The position numbers and the translations under genes are program-made. The notes beneath the pieces are model-generated. The model did not search any database. It saw nothing but the letters and a program-made list of their open reading frames with translations, and was not told where the DNA came from. From contig NZ_JACVAM010000001.1 in the NCBI RefSeq assembly GCF_014851865.1, positions 434,001 to 498,000 of the forward strand: 64,000 nucleotides of DNA, read 5' to 3'. This DNA comes from Pseudomonas sp. PDM16. Its GTDB lineage: Bacteria > Pseudomonadota > Gammaproteobacteria > Pseudomonadales > Pseudomonadaceae. Positions 33,968 to 43,405 of this stretch are shown piece by piece; position 1 is the first letter of the stretch; each line of letters opens with the position of its first letter.

Positions 33968-36900
33968 GCCGCACCTCCGAACAGCGCGTCCAGCGCATCC
34001 AGCAGCCCATCACTGGGCCGGGCGAAATACACCCCGGCCGCCGGCATGCCGCGCAGGAACAGGTACCAGGCGCCGCCCAGCTGCTCGTCTCTGAAGCCGG
34101 CCAGACGCGTGCGCAGGAAGCGGCGCAGCGCCACCAGGTAGATCAGGTACTGCAGGTGGTAGTGCTCGGCGGCGATGGCCTGCTCCAGGCGCTCGGCACC
34201 GTAGTGCGCGGCGGTCGGGCCGAGCCAGTTGGACTTGTAGTCGAGGATGTACCAGCGCCCGGCGTGCTCGAAGGTCAGGTCGATAAAGCCCTTGAGAAAG
34301 CCCTTGAGCTCGTCGAACTGCAGACGCTCGGCGGCCTGGCGCATGGCCGGTGGCAAACCGTGGGCCGGGTCGGCCAGCAGCTCACGCAGGCGCTCCACGT
34401 CCAGCCGTTCGACCGGGAAGGTGAAGCCCAGCTCGGGCAGGCGGCGACTGGGTTGCAGGGCCGACAGGCGCAGGCCCTGGCCATCCAGATCGGTATCCAG
34501 CACCGCCTGCAGCTTACTGGTGGCGATCTCGCCCCACAGCTCGGCGTCGATACCGTGGGCCTGCAACGCGGCCGGCACCAGCTGCTCCAGGCTGCCCTTG
34601 TCGCGCATCCAGTCTTCGAGGATGGCGTGCAGGCAGGTACCGGCGCGGGCGCCGCGGGGAAAAGCGAAGAAGCCGGCACCCGGCTCGCTGGCATCGACCA
34701 GGGCCAGGGTGTCGCGGTCCGGTGCCTCCATATGCATGCCGGCGGAGAGGCCGGAGAAGCTGCCGATGCGCCAGGCGCTGCCGAGGCTGCGGATGAAGGG
34801 CTGCAGCGCCTGCGGCGCTTCGGCGCGGCTCTCGCCGGCGGCCTGGGACTCTTCGCCGAGCGGGGCCAGGCGGGCGATCAGCCCGGCGCTGGCCTCGGCC
34901 AGGCGATCCAGTTCGGCGGCCAGGGCCGGGCCTTCGCGACTCGACAGATACTGCGCCAGTTCGCCCAGAGCATCGGCGCCGGGCAGCTCGCGGCCGTGCA
35001 GCAGCCAGGCCAGGGCGCTGCTGTGCAGGCCCTCGTCGGGCAGCGAGCCGTCCTTCTTGGCCTTGGGCAGGGCGGCCGGACCCCAGTGCAGCCACAGGCG
35101 ATCGCGGGCACGAGTCAGGGCCACGTAGGTCAGGCGCAGCTTCTCGGCGAAGCTCTCGCGGCGCGCCGACTGCAGGCGCTCGTCCAGGCGCTCGCTGCCG
35201 AGGTCGAGCAGCGGCTGGCCGTGTTCGTCGTGGCAGCGCGCGCTGTCGGTGTGCTGGCCGAGCAAGCGGCCGTCCCACAGGAAGGGGCAGAACACCAGCG
35301 GATATTCCAGGCCCTTGGAGGTGTGGATGGTGACGATCTGCACGCGCTCGGCATCGCTTTCTAGGCGCAGCAGGGCATCCTCGCCGGCGCCCTCGCTGCC
35401 GCGCTGGCCCTGGAACCAGGCGAGCAGCGGCTCCAGCCCAGGACGCTGCAGGCTCTCAGCCTGCAACAGCTCGCCTAGGTGCAGCAGGTTGGTCAACCGC
35501 CGCTCGCCATCGATACCGGCCAGCAGACGCTCAGCCACTCGCTCCTGGTCCAGCCAGGCCCTGAACACCCGCATGAAACCCTGTTGCTGCCACAGCTGGT
35601 GGTACTGCTCAGCAGCAGCGCGCTCGGCGTCCCAGGCGCGTTCATCATCCTGGCAACGGGCGATCTGCGCAGCATCACGACCGAGCAGGCGGGTGGCCAG
35701 GGCATAGCGCAGCACGCCCTCACGACCGGGCTCGGCGTAGGCGGCCAGCACCGCGGCCAGCTCGCCGGCCTCCTCGCTGTGCCAGACGCTGTCACGGCCA
35801 CGGCGCACACTGGGCACGCCGCGCGCGGCCAGCTCGGCGGCGACCGACGCGGCCTCGCGGTGGTTGCTGACCAACACCGCAATATCGCCGCCTTTAAGCG
35901 GAGTCCGCTTAAAGCTGCTGCGCCCCGCGATAGCTGCGCCAGGTCCTCGCTCCGAACTCGCCGTACTATTCGTACTGTCTCGTTCGTCGCTCCGGGCCTG
36001 ACTTGCTCTCACGGGGCTCGCGACGCTTTGCACGGACTCCGACGGCTCTATTTCTTCCTCGAAATAGGCGACACCTTGCGCACTGGCGGCAAGCAGCGAG
36101 GCGATCCGTCGCGCCGTGTCCAGCGCCGCCAGTTCGCCGGCCCAGGCCTTGTTCATACCCTCGTCGCCGAGCCATACGAGGCCCAGCGGCGCACTGCCGT
36201 CCTGCTCAGGCAGCACCAGCGCCGCCCGCGACTTCTTGCCGGCGCTGACCGGCGGATAGACCAGTCCCTCTTCGGCAAAAGGCTGCGGACGGTCGAACAG
36301 CTGGTTCAGCGCGGCGATCAGCTCGGGCGTGGAACGGTAGTTGAAGGGCAGATCGTACTGCCGCTCGGCAGCGTCGCGCGCCTGTAGGTAGGTGGCCAGG
36401 TCCGCACCGCGAAACGCATAGATGGCCTGCTTGGGATCACCCACAAAACACAGGTCGCCGCCATACCGATAGATGCGGTCGAAGATCGCGTACTGGATCG
36501 GGTCGGTGTCTTGGAATTCGTCGATCAGCGCTAGCGGGTACTGCTCGCGTAGGCGCGTGGCCAGATCATCACCGGCGGCGCTTTGCAGCGCCTGGTTCAG
36601 ATTGTTGAGCAGGTCGTCGAAGGCCAGCAGGCGCTGCGTCGCCTTGCGCTTGGGCAGCTCGACATTGAGGCGGTCGAGCAGCTCGACCTGCAGGGCGATC
36701 AGCTTCTGCTGGCCGGCCGGCACGGCGGCGGCCAGCGCCTCGCCCAGTGCATCCAGGGCCTCGGCCACGCCACTCTGCGGCGCGTCGAAGCCCTTCTTGG
36801 TGGCCTTGAGTAGCGCGGCCGCGCCCAGCTTGGCCAGGCCGTCCGGCGCCTCGAACAGCGCCGCCGGGTCGGCGAAGTAGGCATCCAGCTCGGCCGACCA

Positions 36901-37647
36901 CAGCGGCAGCTTGGCCAGCTTGTGCGTGCTCTGGCTGAGGCCGCCGTGCTCGCGCAGCACCTCGACCCAGGCGTAACCCTCAGCCCGCCACAGCTCGGCG
37001 GCGCGCTGCCAGGCGGCGCTGGCGGCATTCAGCTCGCTCTCACCCACGCTCTCGCGCGGCTCGATGCGCAGGTAGGGCTTGCCCAGATGACTGCGCAGGG
37101 CCTGGCGCAGGGTCGTCGGGGTGATGCGCTGCTTGGCCAGGAAGCGCGCCCAGGCCGGGTCGGCCTCGGCCAGCACATGGCGCCAGGCGTCACTGAGCAG
37201 GGCGTCGAGCACTTCGCGGTCGTCCTGGGTTAGCTCGGCGTCGAAGTCGCCGCCGGCCTCGAAGGCCGAGTCCTGCAGGGCGCGCTGGCAGAAACCGTGG
37301 ATGGTGAAGATCGCCGCCTCGTCGAAGCCGTGCACGGCCAGCAGCAGACGGCGGCGTGCCGCCTCGCCGGGATGGCGGCGATGCAGCTCATTGAGGAAGT
37401 CATCGCCGCTCGTACCACCCTCGTACAACGTCAGCAACTCGGCCAGGCGTGCACGGATACGCTCGCGCAGCTCGGCGGTAGCGGCGGTGGTGTAGGTGAC
37501 CACCAGAATCTGCCCGACGCTCAGCTGCTGCTCCAGCAGCAGGCGGGCGTACAGCGCGGTGAGGGTCCAGGTCTTTCCGGTACCGGCGCTGGCCTCGATC
37601 AGCGAGCGGCCGGCGAAGGACGAGTCGTGCAGGTTCAGGCCGCTCAT
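33964..37647 (-). CDS. recB: Exodeoxyribonuclease V beta subunit RecB
   Basis: A 1227-residue subunit with an SF1A 3'-5' helicase and the only nuclease domain of RecBCD. Walker A is IEASAGTGKTWTLTALY (residues ~18-34), Walker B LALIDEFQDTDP, motif IV region FVGDPKQAIYAFRGAD, motif V TIHTSKGLEYPLVF, motif VI YVALTRARDRL. The C-terminal nuclease motif is WYILDYKSNWLG. Residues ~536-586 (SESVQSVASPVRASQARSD and following) are a Ser/Arg-rich stretch encoded by a palindrome-bounded 150-bp segment with no counterpart expected in RecB; the frame is kept. It overlaps recC upstream and recD downstream by 4 bp each. Confidence 0.95.
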   Translation of the reverse strand: MSGLNLHDSSFAGRSLIEASAGTGKTWTLTALYARLLLEQQLSVGQILVVTYTTAATAELRERIRARLAELLTLYEGGTSGDDFLNELHRRHPGEAARRRLLLAVHGFDEAAIFTIHGFCQRALQDSAFEAGGDFDAELTQDDREVLDALLSDAWRHVLAEADPAWARFLAKQRITPTTLRQALRSHLGKPYLRIEPRESVGESELNAASAAWQRAAELWRAEGYAWVEVLREHGGLSQSTHKLAKLPLWSAELDAYFADPAALFEAPDGLAKLGAAALLKATKKGFDAPQSGVAEALDALGEALAAAVPAGQQKLIALQVELLDRLNVELPKRKATQRLLAFDDLLNNLNQALQSAAGDDLATRLREQYPLALIDEFQDTDPIQYAIFDRIYRYGGDLCFVGDPKQAIYAFRGADLATYLQARDAAERQYDLPFNYRSTPELIAALNQLFDRPQPFAEEGLVYPPVSAGKKSRAALVLPEQDGSAPLGLVWLGDEGMNKAWAGELAALDTARRIASLLAASAQGVAYFEEEIEPSESVQSVASPVRASQARSDERDSTNSTASSERGPGAAIAGRSSFKRTPLKGGDIAVLVSNHREAASVAAELAARGVPSVRRGRDSVWHSEEAGELAAVLAAYAEPGREGVLRYALATRLLGRDAAQIARCQDDERAWDAERAAAEQYHQLWQQQGFMRVFRAWLDQERVAERLLAGIDGERRLTNLLHLGELLQAESLQRPGLEPLLAWFQGQRGSEGAGEDALLRLESDAERVQIVTIHTSKGLEYPLVFCPFLWDGRLLGQHTDSARCHDEHGQPLLDLGSERLDERLQSARRESFAEKLRLTYVALTRARDRLWLHWGPAALPKAKKDGSLPDEGLHSSALAWLLHGRELPGADALGELAQYLSSREGPALAAELDRLAEASAGLIARLAPLGEESQAAGESRAEAPQALQPFIRSLGSAWRIGSFSGLSAGMHMEAPDRDTLALVDASEPGAGFFAFPRGARAGTCLHAILEDWMRDKGSLEQLVPAALQAHGIDAELWGEIATSKLQAVLDTDLDGQGLRLSALQPSRRLPELGFTFPVERLDVERLRELLADPAHGLPPAMRQAAERLQFDELKGFLKGFIDLTFEHAGRWYILDYKSNWLGPTAAHYGAERLEQAIAAEHYHLQYLIYLVALRRFLRTRLAGFRDEQLGGAWYLFLRGMPAAGVYFARPSDGLLDALDALFGGAA
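35892..36041. repeat. In-frame palindromic insertion element within recB
   Basis: A 150-bp segment (50 codons). At 35892-35914 it has an 11-bp-arm palindrome (CTTTAAGCGGA and its complement around one base). At 36033-36041 lies CGGACTCCG, the inverse of CGGAGTCCG at 35899-35907. Inside are TCGCTCCG direct repeats and GTAC-N5-GTAC. The translated segment is low-complexity and interrupts the conserved run before GGDIAVLVSNHREA. Exact ends are uncertain by several bases. Confidence 0.55.
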
Positions 37648-40600
37648 TCGGCGTCCTCCTCGGCGCTGGCCAGCGCCTTGAGCCCGGGGCCGAGCAGGCG
37701 TTCGGCGAGGGCCTCAAAGCGCGCATCGAGCGGCTCGCGCTGGCGGAAGGCGAGGGCGTACCAGGGGTCGTCGATCTCGCCCGGAATCGGGCTGAATTCG
37801 GCACCGTGCCAGGCGGCCTCGGCCTTGTCGCGGGCGGCGTCGAGCGGTTCCTTGCGGCTCTTGGCGCTGGGCGTGACCAGCGCCTTGGCGAATTCGTAGC
37901 TGCTGCGGGTGATAAAGGGCGACGGCTCGCACAGCGCCTCGCGGTAGGCGGCCAGCCAGGGCTCCAGCAGCGCCTGGGCATCGCTCAGCGGACCGAGTTG
38001 CCAGTCACCGGCCGGTGACACCAGCAGGCTCTCGCGGGCGATATCCGGCGTGGCGGCCACATTCAGCAGCAGATGGCGCAGCCAGAAGCCGGGCAGGTCC
38101 CAGGCGCCGGGAGCGGCCAGGCGCCAGTCGAACAGGCCGCTGGAAGTCACGCCGTCCAGCCAGCCATGCAGGCGCACGCCGGCCAGTTCGATATCCACCA
38201 GCAACGGTTGCGGCGCCTCCTCCGGGCGCGCTTCGAACAGGCGCGGGGCGAAAGCACGCACCGGGCCACGCTGCTTGCCCCACAGGGCATGGCCCAACTC
38301 GCCGGGCGGCAGCCAGCCGGCGGCGCGGGCGATGCGCCGCTCCTGCTCCTCGGACCAGCCACGTTCCACCGCCTGCAGGGCCAGCTGGCGCAGGCCACGC
38401 CGCGCCGGACCTTCGAGGGCGAAGGGTTCATCGGCGGCGATGGCCTCGTCGGCATCGGCCAGGCGCAGGCCCAGGCGCTGCTCCAGCAGGAAGCGCGCCG
38501 GGTGCTTGAAGCAGTAGAGCAACTGGCTCGGCTCGATCACCAGCCAGTCGGCATTGGGTTCCGGCAGACGCTGGATAAAGGCCGGCGCGCTGGCCGCCGG
38601 CGCCTCGGCCAGGCGCTGGGCGGCGCGGAACCAGGGCGAGGCGAAGCCACGCCGCGCGCCCGTCTGCTCGAAGTTGCCGGGGGAGAAGGGCTGTAGCGGA
38701 TGTTCGATGATGATCTGCGCGCTGGCCTTACCGCCTGCGGAAATGCTCGTGAGATCGACCGCCTCCAGCAGCTCGCTGACCAGCACCGAGGGCGGCAGCT
38801 CGGCGTTGTCGCGCGGGTCTCGGCCGACATAGCTCAGGTACAGACCATCGCGGGCACTGAGCAGGGTCTCGAGGAACAGGTAGCGGTCGTCCAGGCGCCG
38901 AGCGCGGTCGCCACGGCGTGGGCGTTTGGCGATCAGGTCGAAGCCGGCGGCCGGGGTGCGCCGGGGCAGGGCGCCGTCGTCCAGGCCAAGCAGGCAGACC
39001 TGGCGGAACGGCAGGCTGCGCATCGGCACCATGGTGCAGAAGGTCACCGCGCCGGTGAGGAAGCCCGAGGCGCCGCTGCCGCTCTCCAGCGCCGCGCCGA
39101 GCTGCTGGCGCACCAGCGCCAGTTCCACTGGCCGGGTGATGGCGGAGTCCTCGGCCTGGCGTGCCAGGGCCGCGCAGGCCTGGCTGAGCAGGAGCAGGGT
39201 GTCGCCGGACTCGCGCTCATCGAACAGCGCGTCGATCAAGCCTTGCAGGTCCAGCGCCCAGTCGGCCAGCGGACGGGCGCGCTGCAGGCGTTCGGCGAGA
39301 CCGGCAAGCTGTTCGACGAAGGCGCACAGGCGCCCGAGCAGCTGCGCGCGGGCGCCTTCCAGGGCATCCAGCGGCAGGCTGTCGCCGAGCAATGGCACGC
39401 CATCGCCGGCCAGTTGCGGCGGCGCAAGGAAGCCCAGCAGTAGGCGATCCAGGCCCTGGCGCCAGGTGAAGGCATCGTCAGCCGGCAGGTCGAGGGCGGC
39501 ACGATGGCCGCCGTCACGGCCCCAGCGCACGCCGGCCTGGCGCAGCCAGTCGCGCAGCAGTGGCAGGTCCTCGGCCTCGATGCCGGCGCGACGGGCAATG
39601 GCCGGCTGCTCCAGCCAGGCGAGGATTTCCTCGGCGGCGAAGCGGCTCTCCGGCAGGCTGAGCAGGCCGAGGAAGGCCTCAATCAGCGGCGTCTCGGCGC
39701 GCAGGCTGCGGTCGGCCAGGCTGTAGGGCACATAGGGCGCACCCTCGCGGCGGGCAAACACGGCTTCGATATAGGGCGCGTAGCGCTCGATATCCGGGGT
39801 CAGCACCACCACCTGATCCGGGCTCAGCTGCGGGTCGGCAGCGAAGCGGGCGAGCAGCTGGTCATGGAGGATTTCCACCTCGCGCAGCGGCGAGTGGGCG
39901 ATATGCAGCTCCAGCGAACGGTCGTCCGCGCGCAGACTCAGGCGCTCCTCGGGCGTACGGGTGCGCAGGCGCAGGATGTCCTGCTGCAGGGCGTGCAGCA
40001 GGCTGTCGTCGGAAAGCTCGTTGTCCTGCGGGTAGATGCCGTGCTCCTCGGCGATCTGCCCGAGCAGGCTGTCGAAGAAGTCGCGGCCCTGCTTGCCCAG
40101 GCTGGCCAGCAGCGGATGGCCGACATCGAGGTACCAGTCGTCCGGGCTGACCTCGGACTGCGCCAGCTCGCGCACATCGCGAATCTCGCCCCAGGCCTCG
40201 CGGCAGGGATTGAGGGCGAACACGATAACGTCGGTGTGCCGCGCCAGCCCTTCCAGCACGCGCAGGTGATGCGGCGGCAGCGAGCTGATGCCGAACACCA
40301 GCAGGCGCTCGGGCATCTCGGCAATGGGCTGATCGGCATGCAGCCGCGCCAGCAGCTCGCCGAGCAGGCGCGCGCGGTGCGGGTGGCCGTCCTTGGTCAG
40401 CTCGGCCCAGAGCAGCGCCTGCCAGGCTTCGTCCGGTCCCAGCTCGCACAGTTCGCCACGCTCCCAGGCCGCCAGCCAGTCGTCGCGATAGAGCAGGTAC
40501 TGGTCGAACACGTCGGCGATCTTCGCCGCCAGGGCCAGGCGGCGGCGTTCGTCGCCGCCGTGCAGATAACGTTCGAGGCGCTCGGCGCGGGCCAGGTTGG

Positions 40601-40904
40601 CCGGCTCGCACAGCCAGTCGTACAGGCGCCAGGTCATCGCCTGGGGATTGAACGCCGACTGCTCGGGCAGGGCGCCGAGCACCTGGCGCGCCAGGGCCCA
40701 GACGAAGCTCGACGGCAGCTGCACTTCAAGGTGCATGGCGATGCCCTGCTCGCGTGCCAGCTGCAGGGTCAGCCAGCGGCCGATGCCCTGGCTCGGCACC
40801 ACCACCCGCGCCGGCGCCAGCACATCCGCCTGCGGCTGGGCGAGCAGCTTGCAGGCCAGCAGGCCGAGGGTTTCCAGGTCGGGGGCGTGGTACAGACTGA
40901 GCAT
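37644..40904 (-). CDS. recC: Exodeoxyribonuclease V gamma subunit RecC
   Basis: A 1086-residue subunit that splits the strands and recognises Chi in RecBCD. The N-terminus LSLYHAPDLETLGLLACKLL and PARVVVPSQGIGRWLTLQLA is the dead helicase domain. Family landmarks include ERLLVFGISSLPPHHLRVLE, VVVLTPDIERYAPYIEAVF, VTFCTMVPMRSLPFRQVCLL and LSYVGRDPRDNAELPPS. The C-terminus is the inactive nuclease-like fold. It is the first gene of the recCBD operon; the promoter must lie in the 110 bp shared with the divergent gene at 41015. The gene is not fused or broken. Confidence 0.95.
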   Translation of the reverse strand: MLSLYHAPDLETLGLLACKLLAQPQADVLAPARVVVPSQGIGRWLTLQLAREQGIAMHLEVQLPSSFVWALARQVLGALPEQSAFNPQAMTWRLYDWLCEPANLARAERLERYLHGGDERRRLALAAKIADVFDQYLLYRDDWLAAWERGELCELGPDEAWQALLWAELTKDGHPHRARLLGELLARLHADQPIAEMPERLLVFGISSLPPHHLRVLEGLARHTDVIVFALNPCREAWGEIRDVRELAQSEVSPDDWYLDVGHPLLASLGKQGRDFFDSLLGQIAEEHGIYPQDNELSDDSLLHALQQDILRLRTRTPEERLSLRADDRSLELHIAHSPLREVEILHDQLLARFAADPQLSPDQVVVLTPDIERYAPYIEAVFARREGAPYVPYSLADRSLRAETPLIEAFLGLLSLPESRFAAEEILAWLEQPAIARRAGIEAEDLPLLRDWLRQAGVRWGRDGGHRAALDLPADDAFTWRQGLDRLLLGFLAPPQLAGDGVPLLGDSLPLDALEGARAQLLGRLCAFVEQLAGLAERLQRARPLADWALDLQGLIDALFDERESGDTLLLLSQACAALARQAEDSAITRPVELALVRQQLGAALESGSGASGFLTGAVTFCTMVPMRSLPFRQVCLLGLDDGALPRRTPAAGFDLIAKRPRRGDRARRLDDRYLFLETLLSARDGLYLSYVGRDPRDNAELPPSVLVSELLEAVDLTSISAGGKASAQIIIEHPLQPFSPGNFEQTGARRGFASPWFRAAQRLAEAPAASAPAFIQRLPEPNADWLVIEPSQLLYCFKHPARFLLEQRLGLRLADADEAIAADEPFALEGPARRGLRQLALQAVERGWSEEQERRIARAAGWLPPGELGHALWGKQRGPVRAFAPRLFEARPEEAPQPLLVDIELAGVRLHGWLDGVTSSGLFDWRLAAPGAWDLPGFWLRHLLLNVAATPDIARESLLVSPAGDWQLGPLSDAQALLEPWLAAYREALCEPSPFITRSSYEFAKALVTPSAKSRKEPLDAARDKAEAAWHGAEFSPIPGEIDDPWYALAFRQREPLDARFEALAERLLGPGLKALASAEEDAE

Positions 40905-41014
40905 CGAAGAGTGTCGGTGAATGGACTGCCGGCAAGGTTAACAAGAAGCACTGGGAATGCGGCTTTTTTGCTACCGTGCCAGCGCCAACATAACAACGAC
41001 GCAAGGAGCGCAAC

Positions 41015-41752
41015 ATGGCATCTGGCAATCCCTCGCTATCCGAAAAAGCCTTCAGCAATCTGGACGTATCCGCGGACCCGATGACTCTCGGCGGCACCGT
41101 CAACAAGACCGCGATGCTGCTGGCCCTGACGCTGATCTCGGCGGTCTGGGTGTGGAACAGCTACTTCAGCAACCCCGAGGCCGCCGCCGGCCTGATGCCC
41201 TGGGTGCTGGGCAGCGCCATCGGCGGCTTCGTGCTGTCGCTGATCATCATCTTCGCCAAGCGCACCGCGCCCTACCTGGCGCCACTGCACGCGCTGGTCG
41301 AGGGTGTATTCGTCGGCGCCATCTCGGCGTTCTACGAGGCCAAGTTCCCGGGCAGCGTCGTGCAGGCGGTGGCGCTGACCTTCGGCACCCTGTTCTGCCT
41401 GCTGGCCGCCTACCGCAGCGGGCTGATTCGAGCCACCGAGAACTTCAAGCTCGGCGTGGTCGCCGCCACCGGCGCCATCGCCCTGCTGTACCTGGTCAAC
41501 CTGGGCCTGCGCCTGTTCACCGACCTGTCGATTCCCTTCATCCACGAGAGTGGCGTGCTCGGTATCTGCTTCAGCCTGTTCGTGGTAGTGATCGCCGCGC
41601 TCAACCTGGTGCTGGATTTCGACTTCATCGAACAGGGTGTCGAGCAGCAGTGCCCGAAATACATGGAGTGGTACGCCGCCTTCGGCCTGATGCTGACCCT
41701 GGTCTGGCTGTACCTGGAAATCCTCCGTCTGCTGGCCAAGCTGCGACGCTAA
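41015..41752 (+). CDS. Bax inhibitor-1/YccA-like membrane protein
   Basis: A 245-residue protein with about seven transmembrane helices (e.g. ALTLISAVWVWNSYF, GGFVLSLIIIFAKR, LFVVVIAALNLVLDFDFI). The N-terminus MTLGGTVNKTAMLLALTL and the segment LAPLHALVEGVFVGAISAFYEAKFPG match the BaxI_1 family of YccA-like proteins. The conserved acidic pair lies in LVLDFDFIEQG. Homologues are thought to be calcium-leak or protease-modulating membrane proteins. ATG at 41015 follows AAGGAG. It is divergent from recC. Confidence 0.85.
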   Translation: MASGNPSLSEKAFSNLDVSADPMTLGGTVNKTAMLLALTLISAVWVWNSYFSNPEAAAGLMPWVLGSAIGGFVLSLIIIFAKRTAPYLAPLHALVEGVFVGAISAFYEAKFPGSVVQAVALTFGTLFCLLAAYRSGLIRATENFKLGVVAATGAIALLYLVNLGLRLFTDLSIPFIHESGVLGICFSLFVVVIAALNLVLDFDFIEQGVEQQCPKYMEWYAAFGLMLTLVWLYLEILRLLAKLRR

Positions 41753-41768
41753 GCCGCCTTCGGCGGCT
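41752..41768 (+). other. Hairpin immediately after the Bax-inhibitor-like stop codon
   Basis: Stem AGCCGCC / GGCGGCT with a 3-nt loop starts at the last base of the stop codon. No T run follows, so it is at most a weak or Rho-assisted terminator or an mRNA 3' stabiliser. Confidence 0.4.
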
Positions 41769-41855
41769 CGCCCCGCCGGGCACTTGTCCCGGATCAACAA
41801 GGGGCGCACCGCACTGGCTATTCTTCTGCCATGACCTTTAGTGGTGAGTCAGCCG

Positions 41856-42986
41856 ATGCACGAAACCAACGCCCCCGACACCCTGGACATCTACGACTAC
41901 CTGCAACGCATGCAGAAGCGCAACGCCTCGGACCTGTTCCTCAGCGTCGGCGCACCAGCCCACGCCAAGGTGGAAGGCCGCAGTCAGCCCATGGACGAGC
42001 GAGTGCTGGTCGCCGGTGACGTGCAGCGCATGGCCTACCAGCTGATGAGCCAGAAGCAGTCGATGGAGTTCGAGCGCGACCTGGAACTCAACCTGGCGGT
42101 GAGCCTGCCGGGCAGCGGGCGTTTCCGGGTCAACATCTACTACCAGCGCGGCGAGGTAGCCATGGTGGTACGCCTGATCCGCAGCCAGATCCCCGGCTTC
42201 GACGCCCTGGGCCTGCCCAAGCTGCTGGGCAAACTGGTGATGCAGGATCGCGGCCTGATCCTGGTGGTGGGCGCCGCCGGCTCCGGCAAGTCCACCACCC
42301 TCGCGGCCATGCTCGACTTCCGCAACCACCACCGCGACGGCCATATCGTCTGCATCGAGGACCCCATCGAGTTCCTCCACCAGCATGACAAGTCGATCAT
42401 CGACCAGCGTGAGGTCGGTCTCGACACCCATAGCTTCGCCGATGCCCTGCACAACGTGCTGCGCGAATCACCTGACGTGATCATGCTCGGCGAGATTCGC
42501 GACGCCGCCACCATGCAGCACGCCCTGCACTATGCCGAGACCGGCCACCTGTGCCTGGCTACCCTGCACGCCACCACCAGCAGCCACGCCATGGAGCGCA
42601 TCGTGCGCTTCTTCCCGGACGAGGCGCGCAAGCAGGTACTGGCCGATATCGCCCACAACCTGCTGGCGGTGGTCGGCCAGCGCCTGGTGCCGGGGCTTAA
42701 GCAGAAACGTGTGGCCGCAGTGGAAATGATGCTCGGCACGCCCTATATCCGCGACCTGATCCAGCGTGACGAACTGGACCAGCTGCGCGAGGCCATCGCC
42801 CGCGCAGCCGAACACGGCCTGCAGACCTTCGACCAGCACCTTTTTCTGCTGCTTGAGGAGGACCGCATCAGCCTCGCCGATGCACTCAAGTTCGCCGACT
42901 CGCGCACCGATCTGAGCCTGCGCTTCAAACTCGAACGAGGCTTCTCCGCCGATGACGCTGAACGCAAGGTACTGCGCGACGGCTGA
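41856..42986 (+). CDS. PilT/PilU family ATPase, orphan paralogue
   Basis: A 376-residue hexameric secretion-type ATPase. The N-terminal PAS-like domain is ASDLFLSVGAPAHAKVEGRS, Walker A is VGAAGSGKSTTLAAML, the Asp box IVCIEDPIEFLHQHDKSIID, Walker B DVIMLGEIRDAATM, the His box GHLCLATLHA. It resembles PilU, the accessory retraction ATPase of type IV pili, but stands alone without pilT. It may power retraction of the same pili under other conditions or serve another pilus system. ATG at 41856 follows GGTGAG; GTG at 41841/41844 would add four or five residues. Confidence 0.82.
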   Translation: MHETNAPDTLDIYDYLQRMQKRNASDLFLSVGAPAHAKVEGRSQPMDERVLVAGDVQRMAYQLMSQKQSMEFERDLELNLAVSLPGSGRFRVNIYYQRGEVAMVVRLIRSQIPGFDALGLPKLLGKLVMQDRGLILVVGAAGSGKSTTLAAMLDFRNHHRDGHIVCIEDPIEFLHQHDKSIIDQREVGLDTHSFADALHNVLRESPDVIMLGEIRDAATMQHALHYAETGHLCLATLHATTSSHAMERIVRFFPDEARKQVLADIAHNLLAVVGQRLVPGLKQKRVAAVEMMLGTPYIRDLIQRDELDQLREAIARAAEHGLQTFDQHLFLLLEEDRISLADALKFADSRTDLSLRFKLERGFSADDAERKVLRDG

Positions 42987-43019
42987 GTCGATAAACGGGC
43001 AGCCGCGCATCACGGGCGC

Positions 43020-43033
43020 TTGACACGGATCAA
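43020..43033 (+). promoter_or_regulatory. Anr/FNR-type site TTGACACGGATCAA
   Basis: It matches the TTGAT-N4-ATCAA consensus at 9 of 10 fixed positions. Its centre at 43026.5 is about 41 bp before an expected start site near 43068, with a TTTAAG -10-like hexamer at 43053-43058: class II activation geometry. It lies 57 bp before the ORF at 43090. Confidence 0.6.
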
Positions 43034-43089
43034 TGGCGAATGGCCATCATCGTTTAAGGTGACGCATCAGCCTCTCCCCCGGGATCACC

Positions 43090-43383
43090 ATGCCCAGCCC
43101 TACTCCACTCCTCGTGTGCAGCGATGCCAACCAGGCCGCTCAGCTGCGCCGCCTGCACCCCGACTGCGAAGTGATCGCCGACCCGCTCGACTGCAGCCAC
43201 GCCCCACTCTGCCGCTGGCTGGAAGGTTCGCGCCTGGGGACCGACGCGCGCGTCCATTCCGCGCTGTGCGATGCCGTGTCCATCCTGGATCGCACCCGCC
43301 ACGCCTTCCGCTCACGCGAGCTCGGCCAGTTGCGACGGCGCCTGGAATTACTCTTGGTCGAATTGTCGGCACCTCCGGAATGA
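43090..43383 (+). CDS. Small protein of unknown function under an Anr-type site
   Basis: A 97-residue protein: a short N-terminal region with three Cys (LLVCSDANQAAQL, HPDCEVI, DPLDCSHAPLCRW) and a charged helical C-terminus (HAFRSRELGQLRRRLELLLVEL). I recognise no family. ATG at 43090 follows CGGGA. It lies between the Anr-type site and the leader RNA of the globin-GGDEF-EAL gene, so it may be the first gene of an oxygen-responsive unit. Coding status rests on the start signal, codon usage and length. Confidence 0.55.
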   Translation: MPSPTPLLVCSDANQAAQLRRLHPDCEVIADPLDCSHAPLCRWLEGSRLGTDARVHSALCDAVSILDRTRHAFRSRELGQLRRRLELLLVELSAPPE

Positions 43384-43405
43384 GGTAGAACCCCCTTACA
43401 CCCCA

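Noticed and set aside
33736..35364. Long plus-strand open frame (over 500 codons) opposite recD/recB, and similar long antisense frames at 6501-8084, 32297-33583, 39504-41084 and 60358-61647
   Set aside because: They lie wholly inside genes with clear motifs on the other strand, show no recognisable domains, and are expected in high-GC DNA where antisense stop codons are rare.
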